Of a stretch of 7,944 nucleotides of DNA, positions 1-5,468 are shown piece after piece. Both the position numbers and the translations under genes were made by a program. Positions within the stretch are counted from its first letter, which is position 1, and the number at the start of each line of letters is the position of its first letter. Source of the DNA: Acidobacteriota bacterium (GTDB taxonomy: Bacteria; Acidobacteriota; Terriglobia; Terriglobales; Acidobacteriaceae); assembly GCA_021781255.1 (NCBI GenBank), contig JAJXXG010000786.1:1-7944 (forward strand). Reading direction: 5' to 3'. The notes under the pieces are model-generated. The model was given only the letters and a program-made list of their open reading frames with translations. It did not search any database and was not told the origin of the DNA.

Positions 1-882
1 AGGGCATGCGCCGAACGTGGAGTTGAAGGAGAAGCTGCGCGGCTCAAGCCGAGGCACGTCGAGGCCGCAGTCGGGGCAGGCCATGGAGGAGGAGAACAAC
101 TGCTCGTCGCCGTTGGCGAGCGTGATGAGGACGAGGCCGTTGGCAAGTTGCAGGGCCTTGGTGACGGCGGCGTCGAGGCGCTTTTCCACGGAGGATTTGC
201 CGGGCGCCTGCGACGGGGCGGATCGCTGGGCGGCATCCTCTGCGGTCTGCTTGAGCAGGATGCGATCGACGACTGCCTCGATGGTGTGGTTCTTGCGCTT
301 GTCGAGCGCGACGGGCTCAGATAGGTCGCGAAGCTCGCCATCGACGCGGGCGCGGAAGCCCTGCTGGTCGAGCTCGTCGAGGAGGTCTTTGAACTCGCCC
401 TTGCGGCCGCGCACAACGGGAGCCATGACGGTGACACGCTCTCCGGTGCCGAGCTGCAGGATGCGCTGCACGATCTGGTCCGCGGTCTGGCGGGCGATGG
501 GCCGGCCGCAGTTTGGGCAGTGCGGCGTGCCGACAGAGGCGTAGAGGAGGCGCAGGTAGTCGTAGATTTCGGTGATAGTACCGACGGTGGAACGTGGGCT
601 GCGGCTGGTGGTCTTCTGCTCGATGGAGATGGCGGGGCTGAGACCCTCAATGGAGTCGACGTCGGGGCGCTCGATCTGGTCGAGGAACTGGCGGGCGTAG
701 GCGGAGAGGGTTTCAACGTAGCGGCGCTGGCCCTCGGCGTAGATGGTGTCAAACGCGAGCGAGCTCTTGCCCGAGCCGGAGAGACCGGTGACCACGGTGA
801 GGGTGTTGCGCGGAATGCGCACACTGATGTCGCGTAAGTTGTGCTGACGCGCCCCGCGCACCGAGATGTGAGTAATGGACAT
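1..882 (-). CDS. uvrA: UvrA, excinuclease ABC subunit A (N-terminal part, cut by window edge)
   Basis: UvrA is the damage-sensing ATPase of nucleotide excision repair; as a dimer it loads UvrB onto lesions in the cytoplasm. The 294 visible residues begin [16 protein letters not shown], the characteristic UvrA start. The first Walker A motif is at residues 33-41 (GLSGSGKSS), followed by the [20 protein letters not shown] block and the Q-loop region ending in [18 protein letters not shown]. Residues about 115-250 correspond to the UvrB-binding/signature insertion region. The start of a zinc module is seen as C269-x2-C272, with C293 as its next cysteine. The rest, roughly two thirds of a usual 940-residue protein, lies beyond position 1. 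The ATG at 882-880 is chosen from homology, since no clear Shine-Dalgarno precedes it. The family assignment is essentially certain. Confidence 0.97.
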   Translation of the reverse strand, partial: MSITHISVRGARQHNLRDISVRIPRNTLTVVTGLSGSGKSSLAFDTIYAEGQRRYVETLSAYARQFLDQIERPDVDSIEGLSPAISIEQKTTSRSPRSTVGTITEIYDYLRLLYASVGTPHCPNCGRPIARQTADQIVQRILQLGTGERVTVMAPVVRGRKGEFKDLLDELDQQGFRARVDGELRDLSEPVALDKRKNHTIEAVVDRILLKQTAEDAAQRSAPSQAPGKSSVEKRLDAAVTKALQLANGLVLITLANGDEQLFSSSMACPDCGLDVPRLEPRSFSFNSTFGACP

Positions 883-957
883 GGCCAGGCAAATTGGGAG
901 CGGTGGGCGATCTCAGAGTGTGCAACCGATTGTTTCCGAACGCAACCCTCTAGGGGT

Positions 958-987
958 ATTCTATTGGTCAACAGAAAAGAGGGTCAA
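958..987 (-). promoter_or_regulatory. Candidate sigma-70-type promoter of uvrA
   Basis: Read on the minus strand, a -35-like TTGACC (987-982) is separated by 18 bases from a -10-like TAGAAT (963-958), which matches TATAAT at five of six positions. Transcription would start near 950 and leave a leader of about 70 bases before the uvrA ATG. A second TTGACC sits inside the spacer (971-966). I see no clear LexA-type operator. The assignment rests on motif matching only. Confidence 0.35.
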
Positions 988-1001
988 CGCGCGGTGATTT
1001 T

Positions 1002-1026
1002 CTGCGAGAATCGCAGGGATGATTCT
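1002..1026. repeat. Overlapping inverted repeats upstream of the small membrane-protein gene
   Basis: CTGCGA (1002-1007) and TCGCAG (1011-1016) form a perfect 6-bp stem with a GAA loop. Overlapping this, AGAATC (1007-1012) can pair with GATTCT (1021-1026) across 8 bases. The two pairings share bases and cannot form together. The region lies between the divergent uvrA and small-ORF genes, about 90 bases before the small ORF. It could be an operator or a leader structure, or it could be chance. Confidence 0.3.
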
Positions 1027-1112
1027 TGCGGCCGGTGACGAGGACCCTGACTGGCCGAAGAGCTGCAAGACGGTAGAGTGCGAACCTTGGTTGGCTGAAT
1101 GAGGCAGGAGCA

Positions 1113-1280
1113 ATGGCGGATTTGCTGAATTTGATCATGTTGGTTTGCGCGTCGTTGGGCTCGATGGCTTTTGGCGTACTGGCGGCGTACGGAATCTTTC
1201 GAGCGGGGTTTGCGCTGATGCGTCCGCAGCGACCCGCGATGGCAGTGAAGACGCGGCCTGAGACAGCCGGGGCGTTGTAA
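1113..1280 (+). CDS. Small single-pass membrane protein, 55 residues, function unknown
   Basis: This is a short open frame beginning ATG at 1113 and ending TAA at 1278-1280. The start follows an AGGAG ribosome binding site (1106-1110) by two bases, with GAGGCAGGAG giving further purine-rich complementarity. The product begins MADLLNLIMLVCASLGSMAF and continues as an uncharged hydrophobic stretch to about residue 29, which reads as one transmembrane helix. A basic tail with many Arg and Lys residues (30, 38, 40, 47, 49) follows. The positive-inside rule would put the C-terminus in the cytoplasm. A stem-loop with a T-rich tail begins 26 bases after the stop, so the gene looks like a complete monocistronic unit. 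I do not recognise a named family and assign no function. Coding status is supported by the ribosome site, the coherent membrane topology and the terminator, but not by any domain. Confidence 0.72.
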   Translation: MADLLNLIMLVCASLGSMAFGVLAAYGIFRAGFALMRPQRPAMAVKTRPETAGAL

Positions 1281-1305
1281 AGCTGCAGCGCAAGAGAGAA
1301 CGGAG

Positions 1306-1355
1306 AAAGCCGGGAGCCGATGCGCGCGAGTTGCGCGGTCGGCTTTTGTGTTTTT
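1306..1355 (+). terminator. Intrinsic terminator after the small membrane-protein gene
   Basis: AGCCGA (1315-1320) pairs with TCGGCT (1339-1344), and an inner GCGC/GCGC pairing extends the stem; TTTGTGTTTTT follows (1345-1355). An alternative outer pairing, AAAGCCG (1306-1312) with CGGCTTT (1340-1346), is also possible. The T-rich side faces plus-strand transcription. The element also sits just beyond the end of the convergent sirtuin gene. Confidence 0.7.
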
Positions 1356-1367
1356 GGCGGCGGGGTT

Positions 1368-2084
1368 TTACGCGACAGAGAAGAGGCCGGGCAGAGTTTC
1401 TCCAGCCTTGCCCTCGACAACCTGGGTGAAGGCGTAGGCATTGAGCGGAGGTTCGGGGCCGATGTAGACGGTGCGCGCGCCTTTCTGGCGTGCCCAGTTG
1501 ACGAAGCCCGCCGCGGGATAGACCGAGCCCGAAGTGCCGATGACGAGCATGAGCGTGGATTGCGCGATCTCGGCCTGGATGCGATCCATCTCGAAGGGAA
1601 TCTCACCGAAGAAGACAATGTGCGGGCGCAGGCGCCCGCCACAGGAGCAGCGGCCTACTTCCGCAAGGCTGCTGTAGATGGCGTGGTCAGAAACGGGCGG
1701 GCGGCCGCAGTCGCGCTCGCAGCGGGATTTGGCCAGCTCGCCGTGCATGTGCACGAGACGCCGCGAACCGGCGCGCTCATGCAGATCGTCGACGTTCTGA
1801 GTGCAGAGGAAGAAGCGGTCGCCGAGCTGGTGCTCAAGCTGCGCGAGCGCGAAGTGCGCGGGATTGGGTTGCGCCTTTGCGCCGGCGGCGCGACGGGCCG
1901 AGTAGAAGGCCCAGACCTCGGCGGGATTGCGCTGCCATGCGTCGGGGGTGCAGACATCCTCAATGCGGTAACCGGCCCAGAGGCCGTCTTCGGCGCGAAA
2001 TGTCGGGAGTCCGCTTTCTGCGCTGATGCCTGCGCCGGTAAGCACAAAGACGCGGTCACTTCCTGTGATGGAGATGCGAGACAT
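1368..2084 (-). CDS. cobB: NAD-dependent protein deacylase, sirtuin (SIR2/CobB family)
   Basis: Sirtuins remove acyl groups from protein lysines, consuming NAD and releasing nicotinamide and O-acyl-ADP-ribose. The 238-residue product has the family's usual length. The NAD-binding GAGISAES is at 17-24, followed by GLPTFR and DGLW; TQNVDDLH is at 95-102, the catalytic histidine is H114 in HMHGEL, and a GTSGSVYPAAGF loop is at 183-194. Y61 and R64 form the YxxR motif that in SIRT5 and E. coli CobB favours negatively charged acyl groups such as succinyl. The likely zinc ligands are C122, C126, C146 and C148, spaced Cx3C and CxC instead of the common Cx2C pairs. The open frame extends 61 codons upstream into non-homologous sequence, so the ATG at 2084 immediately before SRISI is taken as the start, although it lacks a strong ribosome site. 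The gene lies 109 bases downstream of the quinone oxidoreductase gene in the same direction. The substrate preference is inferred. Confidence 0.93.
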   Translation of the reverse strand: MSRISITGSDRVFVLTGAGISAESGLPTFRAEDGLWAGYRIEDVCTPDAWQRNPAEVWAFYSARRAAGAKAQPNPAHFALAQLEHQLGDRFFLCTQNVDDLHERAGSRRLVHMHGELAKSRCERDCGRPPVSDHAIYSSLAEVGRCSCGGRLRPHIVFFGEIPFEMDRIQAEIAQSTLMLVIGTSGSVYPAAGFVNWARQKGARTVYIGPEPPLNAYAFTQVVEGKAGETLPGLFSVA

Positions 2085-2120
2085 TTTTGACCCAGGCCCT
2101 TGCTTTGATGATACGGGATT

Positions 2121-2168
2121 ATCCACGGCACGCGAGGACGGCGCGCGGGGACGGCGCACGCCGTGGAT
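2121..2168. repeat. Intergenic inverted repeat with internal direct repeats between the oxidoreductase and sirtuin genes
   Basis: ATCCACGGC (2121-2129) is perfectly complementary to GCCGTGGAT (2160-2168), with a 30-base GC-rich loop. The loop carries two copies of GGACGGCGC (2136-2144 and 2149-2157). On the minus strand no T-run follows, so this is not a classical intrinsic terminator. It may act as a transcript-stabilising or partially terminating hairpin between the two genes. No function is assigned. Confidence 0.45.
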
Positions 2169-2193
2169 GCCGGTTCGCAGCTGGCTGGCTGCG

Positions 2194-3162
2194 TTATGGC
2201 TCCAGCAGAATCTTGCCGGTGGTGCGGCGGGACTCCATGTCGATCTGGGCCTGCGCGGCCTGGGCAAGCGGATACATGAACTCGGTGCGCAGTTTGAGCT
2301 CGCCGGTTACGGCCCAGTCGAGAACCTTGCCGGCGCGCCACTCAAGCTCAGAGCGCGTGGCGACGTAGTGCCAGAGGGTGGGCCGGGTGATGAAAAGAGA
2401 GCCCTTGCTGCTGAGCTGGATGAGGTCGAAGAGCGGAACGGGTCCGCTGGATGCTCCGAAGAGCGCGAACAAACCGCGCGGACGTAGGCAGTTGAGGCTC
2501 TTGTCGAAGGTGGTTTTGCCGACGGAGTCGTAGACCACATCCACGCCTTTGCCGCCGGTGAGGCGCTTGACCTCGGTTTCGAAATCCTGCTGGGTGTAGA
2601 GAATGACGTCTTTGGCGCCGGCTTCGCGCGAGAGCTCCGCTTTCTCGGGCGTGGACACGGTGGTGATGACGCGGGCGCCGAGGCGCGAAGCCATCTGCGT
2701 GAGCAGGAGGCCGACACCGCCGGCGCCGGCATGGACGAGAGCGGTGTCGCCGGCCTTGAGGGGATAGGTGGAGTAGGCGAGATAGTGTGCTGTCATGCCC
2801 TGGAGCATGGCCGCGGCGGCCTGCTCGGGCGTGAGGCGGGATGGCACTTTGATGAGCTGCGCGGCGGGCACCAGCGCGTACTCGGCGTAGCTGCCGAGCA
2901 CGCCGACGGAGGCGACCATGTCGCCGGCCTTGAAGCCGGTGACGCCGGGGCCTAGCTCCTCAATGGTGCCGGCGGCCTCGCTGCCGGGGACGAGGGGCAG
3001 GGTCGCCTTGTAGGTGCCCTTGCGGAAGTAGATCTCAATGAAATTGACCCCGACTGCTTCCACACGGATCAACACCTGTCCGGGGCCCGGCTCGGGTATG
3101 GGCAAATCGACCAGTTTAAGGACTTCTGGTCCGCCGATGGACTGAATCTGAATCGCTTTCAT
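2194..3162 (-). CDS. qor: NADPH:quinone oxidoreductase, zinc-free MDR family (QOR type)
   Basis: The product is a cytosolic medium-chain dehydrogenase/reductase predicted to reduce quinones or related enones with NADPH, a detoxification role. Its 322 residues match the E. coli QorA layout. The GroES-like domain starts MKAIQIQSIGGPEVL and includes VGVNFIEIYFRKGTY (38-51) and PGSEAAG (59-65). The cofactor-binding Rossmann domain has HAGAGGVG at 144-151, then GGKGVDVVYDSVGK ending near 216, and the family's C-terminal KGSLFITRP block (253-261). The catalytic and structural zinc cysteines of alcohol dehydrogenases are absent, as expected for this subgroup. The frame continues 15 codons upstream of the chosen ATG (3162-3160), but the family starts at MKAI. 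No strong ribosome site precedes either option. The sirtuin gene follows after 109 bases. The exact substrate cannot be read from sequence. Confidence 0.92.
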   Translation of the reverse strand: MKAIQIQSIGGPEVLKLVDLPIPEPGPGQVLIRVEAVGVNFIEIYFRKGTYKATLPLVPGSEAAGTIEELGPGVTGFKAGDMVASVGVLGSYAEYALVPAAQLIKVPSRLTPEQAAAAMLQGMTAHYLAYSTYPLKAGDTALVHAGAGGVGLLLTQMASRLGARVITTVSTPEKAELSREAGAKDVILYTQQDFETEVKRLTGGKGVDVVYDSVGKTTFDKSLNCLRPRGLFALFGASSGPVPLFDLIQLSSKGSLFITRPTLWHYVATRSELEWRAGKVLDWAVTGELKLRTEFMYPLAQAAQAQIDMESRRTTGKILLEP

Positions 3163-3238
3163 AACAGGCCAGCATGCACCCATTGGCGGCGTTGCTGCAA
3201 GAGCCAAGACAGGGAGGGGTAGGCAGGAGGCAGCGGAG

Positions 3239-3279
3239 AGGAAAGCAAAGCCCCGTCCGGAACGGGTCCGAACGGGGCT
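3239..3279 (-). terminator. Intrinsic terminator after the glycosyltransferase gene
   Basis: On the minus strand AGCCCCGT (3279-3272) pairs with ACGGGGCT (3256-3249). After one mismatch, TCGG/CCGA-type pairing (3270-3267 with 3261-3258) extends the stem around a five-base loop. TTTGCTTTCC follows (3248-3239). It begins 22 bases past the glycosyltransferase stop codon. It separates that unit from the quinone oxidoreductase gene transcribed in the same direction. Confidence 0.82.
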
Positions 3280-3300
3280 GCGAAGGTGCCTTGCGGCCGC

Positions 3301-4302
3301 TTAGAAGCTGTCTTTGCCGCCGGAGAGCATGCTGGGCTCTTCCGGAGTGCGCAGACGCACCAGGCGGTCAATGGCGTAGGGCGTGCGCTGCTGCGTGGTG
3401 TAGTAGTGGCGCACCTGCAACTCGCCCAGCAGACCGATAGCCAAAAGTTGAATGCCGGCCACGATGAGCACACCGGCAATGACGAACATGGGCCCGTGCT
3501 GGTCCATCACGTTCTGATGTGGCTGGATGATCTTCATCGCGAGGAGAAGCGCGGAGAGGAAGCTGCCCGCCAGGATGCTGAGCGCGCCAAAGCTGCCAAA
3601 GAAGTGCAGGGGACGGCTCATGTACTTGAGCAGGAAGCGGATGGTGAGCAGATCGAAGAAGACGCGGAAGGTGCGGCCGATGCCATAGTGGCTCTTGCCG
3701 CGCTCGCGGTTCACGTTCTTGATCGGAATTTCGCAGATGGACGCGCCGTACCAGCTGGCGAGCGCGGGGATGAAGCGATGCATCTCGCCGTAGAGCGGGA
3801 TGTTGGTGATGACTTCGCGGCGATAGGCCTTGTACGTGGTGCCAAAGTCGTGGATGTCAACGCCGGAGAGCTTGGCCATGAGCCAGTTGGCGCAGCGCGA
3901 AGGGATGCGGCGCATGACGAAGTTGTCAATGCGCTCTTTGCGCCAGCCGGATACGACGTCGTATCCCTCTTCGAGCTTCTCGATGAAGTTCGGAATCTCG
4001 TTGGGATCGTGCTGCAGGTCGCCGTCCATGGCGAAGATAAAGTCGCCGGAGGCGTGGTCAAAGCCCGCTGCCAGTGCGGAGGTCTGTCCGAAGTTGCGGC
4101 GGAGCTTGACGACGAGCACGCGGCTGTCGACGGCGGCGATCTCTTCCAGCAGTTTGTAGGTGCGGTCACTGGAGCCATCGTCCACAAGCACCAGCTCGAA
4201 ACTGTCGCCTACCTGCTCCATCACCTGTTTGAGGCGGGCATAAAGGACTGTAACGTTTTCCTCTTCATTGTGAAAAGGAACAACGATGGAATACTTTGGC
4301 AT
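3301..4302 (-). CDS. Membrane-anchored family 2 glycosyltransferase (polyprenyl-phosphate sugar transferase type)
   Basis: This is a GT2 enzyme of the DPM1/GtrB/ArnC type. Such enzymes move a sugar from a nucleotide donor onto undecaprenyl phosphate at the inner face of the cytoplasmic membrane, for envelope or glycan modification. The 333-residue product starts MPKYSIVVPFHNEEENV. It has the nucleotide-binding VDDGSSD (40-46), the RRNFGQTSALAAGFDHA block (68-84), the metal-binding DGDLQHDP (93-100), and the acceptor-site motif RERGKSHYGIGRT (199-211). Two hydrophobic helices follow at about 233-257 and 271-294, with a short polar tail. The ATG at 4302 is chosen because homology begins there; the frame runs 13 codons further upstream without similarity. 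No Shine-Dalgarno is seen, but a TATACT lies six bases before the ATG. A TPR protein gene lies 94 bases upstream on the same strand. The sugar and acceptor are unknown. Confidence 0.94.
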   Translation of the reverse strand: MPKYSIVVPFHNEEENVTVLYARLKQVMEQVGDSFELVLVDDGSSDRTYKLLEEIAAVDSRVLVVKLRRNFGQTSALAAGFDHASGDFIFAMDGDLQHDPNEIPNFIEKLEEGYDVVSGWRKERIDNFVMRRIPSRCANWLMAKLSGVDIHDFGTTYKAYRREVITNIPLYGEMHRFIPALASWYGASICEIPIKNVNRERGKSHYGIGRTFRVFFDLLTIRFLLKYMSRPLHFFGSFGALSILAGSFLSALLLAMKIIQPHQNVMDQHGPMFVIAGVLIVAGIQLLAIGLLGELQVRHYYTTQQRTPYAIDRLVRLRTPEEPSMLSGGKDSF

Positions 4303-4308
4303 ATCAAT

Positions 4309-4314
4309 AGTATA
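4309..4314 (-). promoter_or_regulatory. Possible -10 element giving a leaderless glycosyltransferase mRNA
   Basis: Read on the minus strand, TATACT (five of six matches to TATAAT) is followed by six bases and then the ATG of the glycosyltransferase gene. If used, transcription would start at or next to the A of the ATG. This would fit the missing Shine-Dalgarno. No good -35 hexamer is visible at the right distance, so support is weak. Confidence 0.3.
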
Positions 4315-4371
4315 GACGCGGGCTGGATAAAAACGGCGCAAAACATTCTACTCCATGCTGCGGGGTGCAAT

Positions 4372-4385
4372 GCCGGTCAACCGGC
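4372..4385. repeat. Small GC hairpin between the TPR and glycosyltransferase genes
   Basis: GCCGG (4372-4376) and CCGGC (4381-4385) form a 5-bp stem with a four-base TCAA loop. It lies 11 bases past the TPR stop codon on the minus strand. No T-run follows it, so it is at most a weak pausing or attenuation element between the two genes. Confidence 0.3.
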
Positions 4386-4396
4386 GGGTGCGGGGG

Positions 4397-4708
4397 CTAG
4401 CGATCCAGTTCGTCGAGCATTCCCTGCATCTCACTGAGGGCGTGACGGTTGCCGGTGCGGGCGGCGCAGCTGATGCCGTCCCTGAGGCGCTGAATGGCCT
4501 CAGGCCTGCGCGCGGCGTTGGCGAGGGTCTGTGCGGCCATGAAGTAGCCGGCGGTGTAGTCGGGGTCGTTGGCCAGCAGGGTGTCGAACTCGCGGAGGGC
4601 TCCTTCGATGTCGCCGCGGGCAGCCAGTTCCATGGCGATGCCATAGCGGGCGAAGCTGTTCTTCGGGTCCAGCACGAGAATCTCTCGTAAACCTGCAAGC
4701 TTGTCCAT
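4397..4708 (-). CDS. Small TPR-repeat protein, 103 residues
   Basis: This short protein appears to consist of about two tetratricopeptide-like helix pairs and would act as a protein-binding scaffold. The repeat pattern is visible as NSFARYGIAMELAARGDIEGA (about 17-37) followed by ALREFDTLLANDPDYTAGYF and AQTLANAARRPEAIQRLRDGI. The last helix ends with HALSEMQGMLDEL near the C-terminus. There is no signal peptide or membrane segment, so it is probably cytosolic. The ATG at 4708 is supported by AGGAAGAG centred about ten bases upstream on the minus strand. The glycosyltransferase gene follows after 94 bases and the two may be co-transcribed. From memory, similar short TPR proteins are conserved in Acidobacteriota without a defined role. 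The partner is unknown. Confidence 0.88.
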   Translation of the reverse strand: MDKLAGLREILVLDPKNSFARYGIAMELAARGDIEGALREFDTLLANDPDYTAGYFMAAQTLANAARRPEAIQRLRDGISCAARTGNRHALSEMQGMLDELDR

Positions 4709-4786
4709 CCCACTCTTCCTGAAAGGCTACCCAAGGCCAGATTTGCGTAATTGGCGGGGATTGCCGAAACTGAACAAGGCGCTCCG

Positions 4787-4814
4787 TTGAGCCGTCAGAC
4801 GCTACGGCTATTGT
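4787..4814 (+). promoter_or_regulatory. Candidate thioesterase promoter with an inverted repeat across its spacer
   Basis: TTGAGC (4787-4792) and TATTGT (4809-4814) are 16 bases apart and resemble -35 and -10 boxes. A perfect inverted repeat, AGCCGT (4790-4795) and ACGGCT (4804-4809) with an 8-base centre, spans the spacer and touches both boxes. That placement would suit an operator. The predicted transcript start, near 4821, lies about 20 bases ahead of the thioesterase start. The region is divergent from the TPR gene. Motif scores are moderate, and the repeat could be chance. Confidence 0.3.
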
Positions 4815-4840
4815 AACTGGCGGCTGGTTGCGGAGGCGCT

Positions 4841-5407
4841 GTGGAATGGAGCATGACTGCGATGAGATCCGCTGAAGAGAATCCCGTTTCGCGCACGGTG
4901 GCCAGCACGCAATCCGAGATGACAGAGATCATCCTGCCCAACGACACCAACACGCTGGGCAATCTGCTGGGCGGCCGGCTGATGCACTTTATCGATCTGA
5001 CGGGAGCGATGGCCGCCTATCGGCACTCGCGCAGCCACGTGGTGACGGCGGCGATGGATCACATTGACTTCATTCAGCCGGTGCATGTGGGCGACCTGCT
5101 GATTTTGAAGTCGAGCGTGAACCGGGCGTTTACCAGCTCGATGGAGGTGGGCGTGAAGGTGTGGGTGGAGCATCCGCAGACGGGTGTTCTACTGCATGTT
5201 GCCAGCGCGTACCTGGTGTTTGTCGCCATCGACAAGGAGGGTTGTCCGCAGCGGATTCCGCAGGTGGTGGCGGAGACGCCGAACGAGATTCGCCGTTATA
5301 ACGACGCGCTGCGCCGGCGAGAGCATCGCGAGGCGGAGGCGGCGCGACGCAAGGAAGAGCGGCGCGCCAACGCCACGCAGGAGAAGGCCCCTGCCGCACA
5401 GTCCTGA
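4841..5407 (+). CDS. Acyl-CoA thioesterase, hotdog fold (YciA/ACOT type)
   Basis: The enzyme is predicted to hydrolyse acyl-CoA to a free fatty acid and CoA in the cytosol. The hotdog domain covers about residues 18-140. It includes MTEIILPNDTNTLGNLLGG (27-45), then RLMHFID with the likely catalytic aspartate D52, the HVVTAAMDHIDFIQPVHVGDLL stretch (66-87) and VGVKVWVE (103-110). From about 148 to 188 the protein carries a highly charged tail rich in Arg and Glu, probably a single helix, making it longer than the roughly 130-residue YciA enzymes. The start is ambiguous. The GTG at 4841 follows GGAGG (4832-4836) by four bases, while the ATGs at 4853 and 4862 lie closer to the conserved domain but have poorly placed ribosome sites. 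It is the first gene of a same-strand series with the BtuF-like and Mrp genes. Acyl-chain preference is unknown. Confidence 0.92.
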   Translation: MEWSMTAMRSAEENPVSRTVASTQSEMTEIILPNDTNTLGNLLGGRLMHFIDLTGAMAAYRHSRSHVVTAAMDHIDFIQPVHVGDLLILKSSVNRAFTSSMEVGVKVWVEHPQTGVLLHVASAYLVFVAIDKEGCPQRIPQVVAETPNEIRRYNDALRRREHREAEAARRKEERRANATQEKAPAAQS

Positions 5408-5468
5408 ACACGGAAAGAGCAGGGAACTGCGAGGAAGCGGTTTGCAGGCAGGATCCGTTCAGAAATCC

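Noticed and set aside
17..837. Plus-strand open frames opposite uvrA (17-544 and 520-837)
   Set aside because: They lie antisense to unmistakable UvrA sequence and have the skewed composition of shadow frames.
841..1038. 65-codon plus-strand frame across the uvrA start and its promoter region
   Set aside because: It has no ribosome site, no domain and no coherent topology, and it overlaps the uvrA coding start.
968..1642. A 224-codon minus-strand frame overlapping the sirtuin gene and the small ORF
   Set aside because: It is out of frame with the sirtuin gene, is low-complexity and Arg/Ser/Ala-rich, and has no domain. It also crosses the plus-strand terminator and the small gene.
2085..2267. 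61-codon N-terminal extension of the sirtuin frame
   Set aside because: It runs through the intergenic hairpin and into the 3' end of qor, and is Pro/Arg-rich with no sirtuin similarity.
3286..4437. A 383-codon open frame on the plus strand across the glycosyltransferase gene
   Set aside because: It is antisense to a gene with clear GT2 motifs and shows no recognisable domain. Long mirror frames of this sort are expected in GC-rich coding sequence.
5184..5468. N-terminal extension of the BtuF-like frame back into the thioesterase gene
   Set aside because: This part overlaps thioesterase codons in another frame, is Arg-rich and has no similarity to the binding-protein family. The start must lie after the thioesterase stop, at 5469 or 5442.
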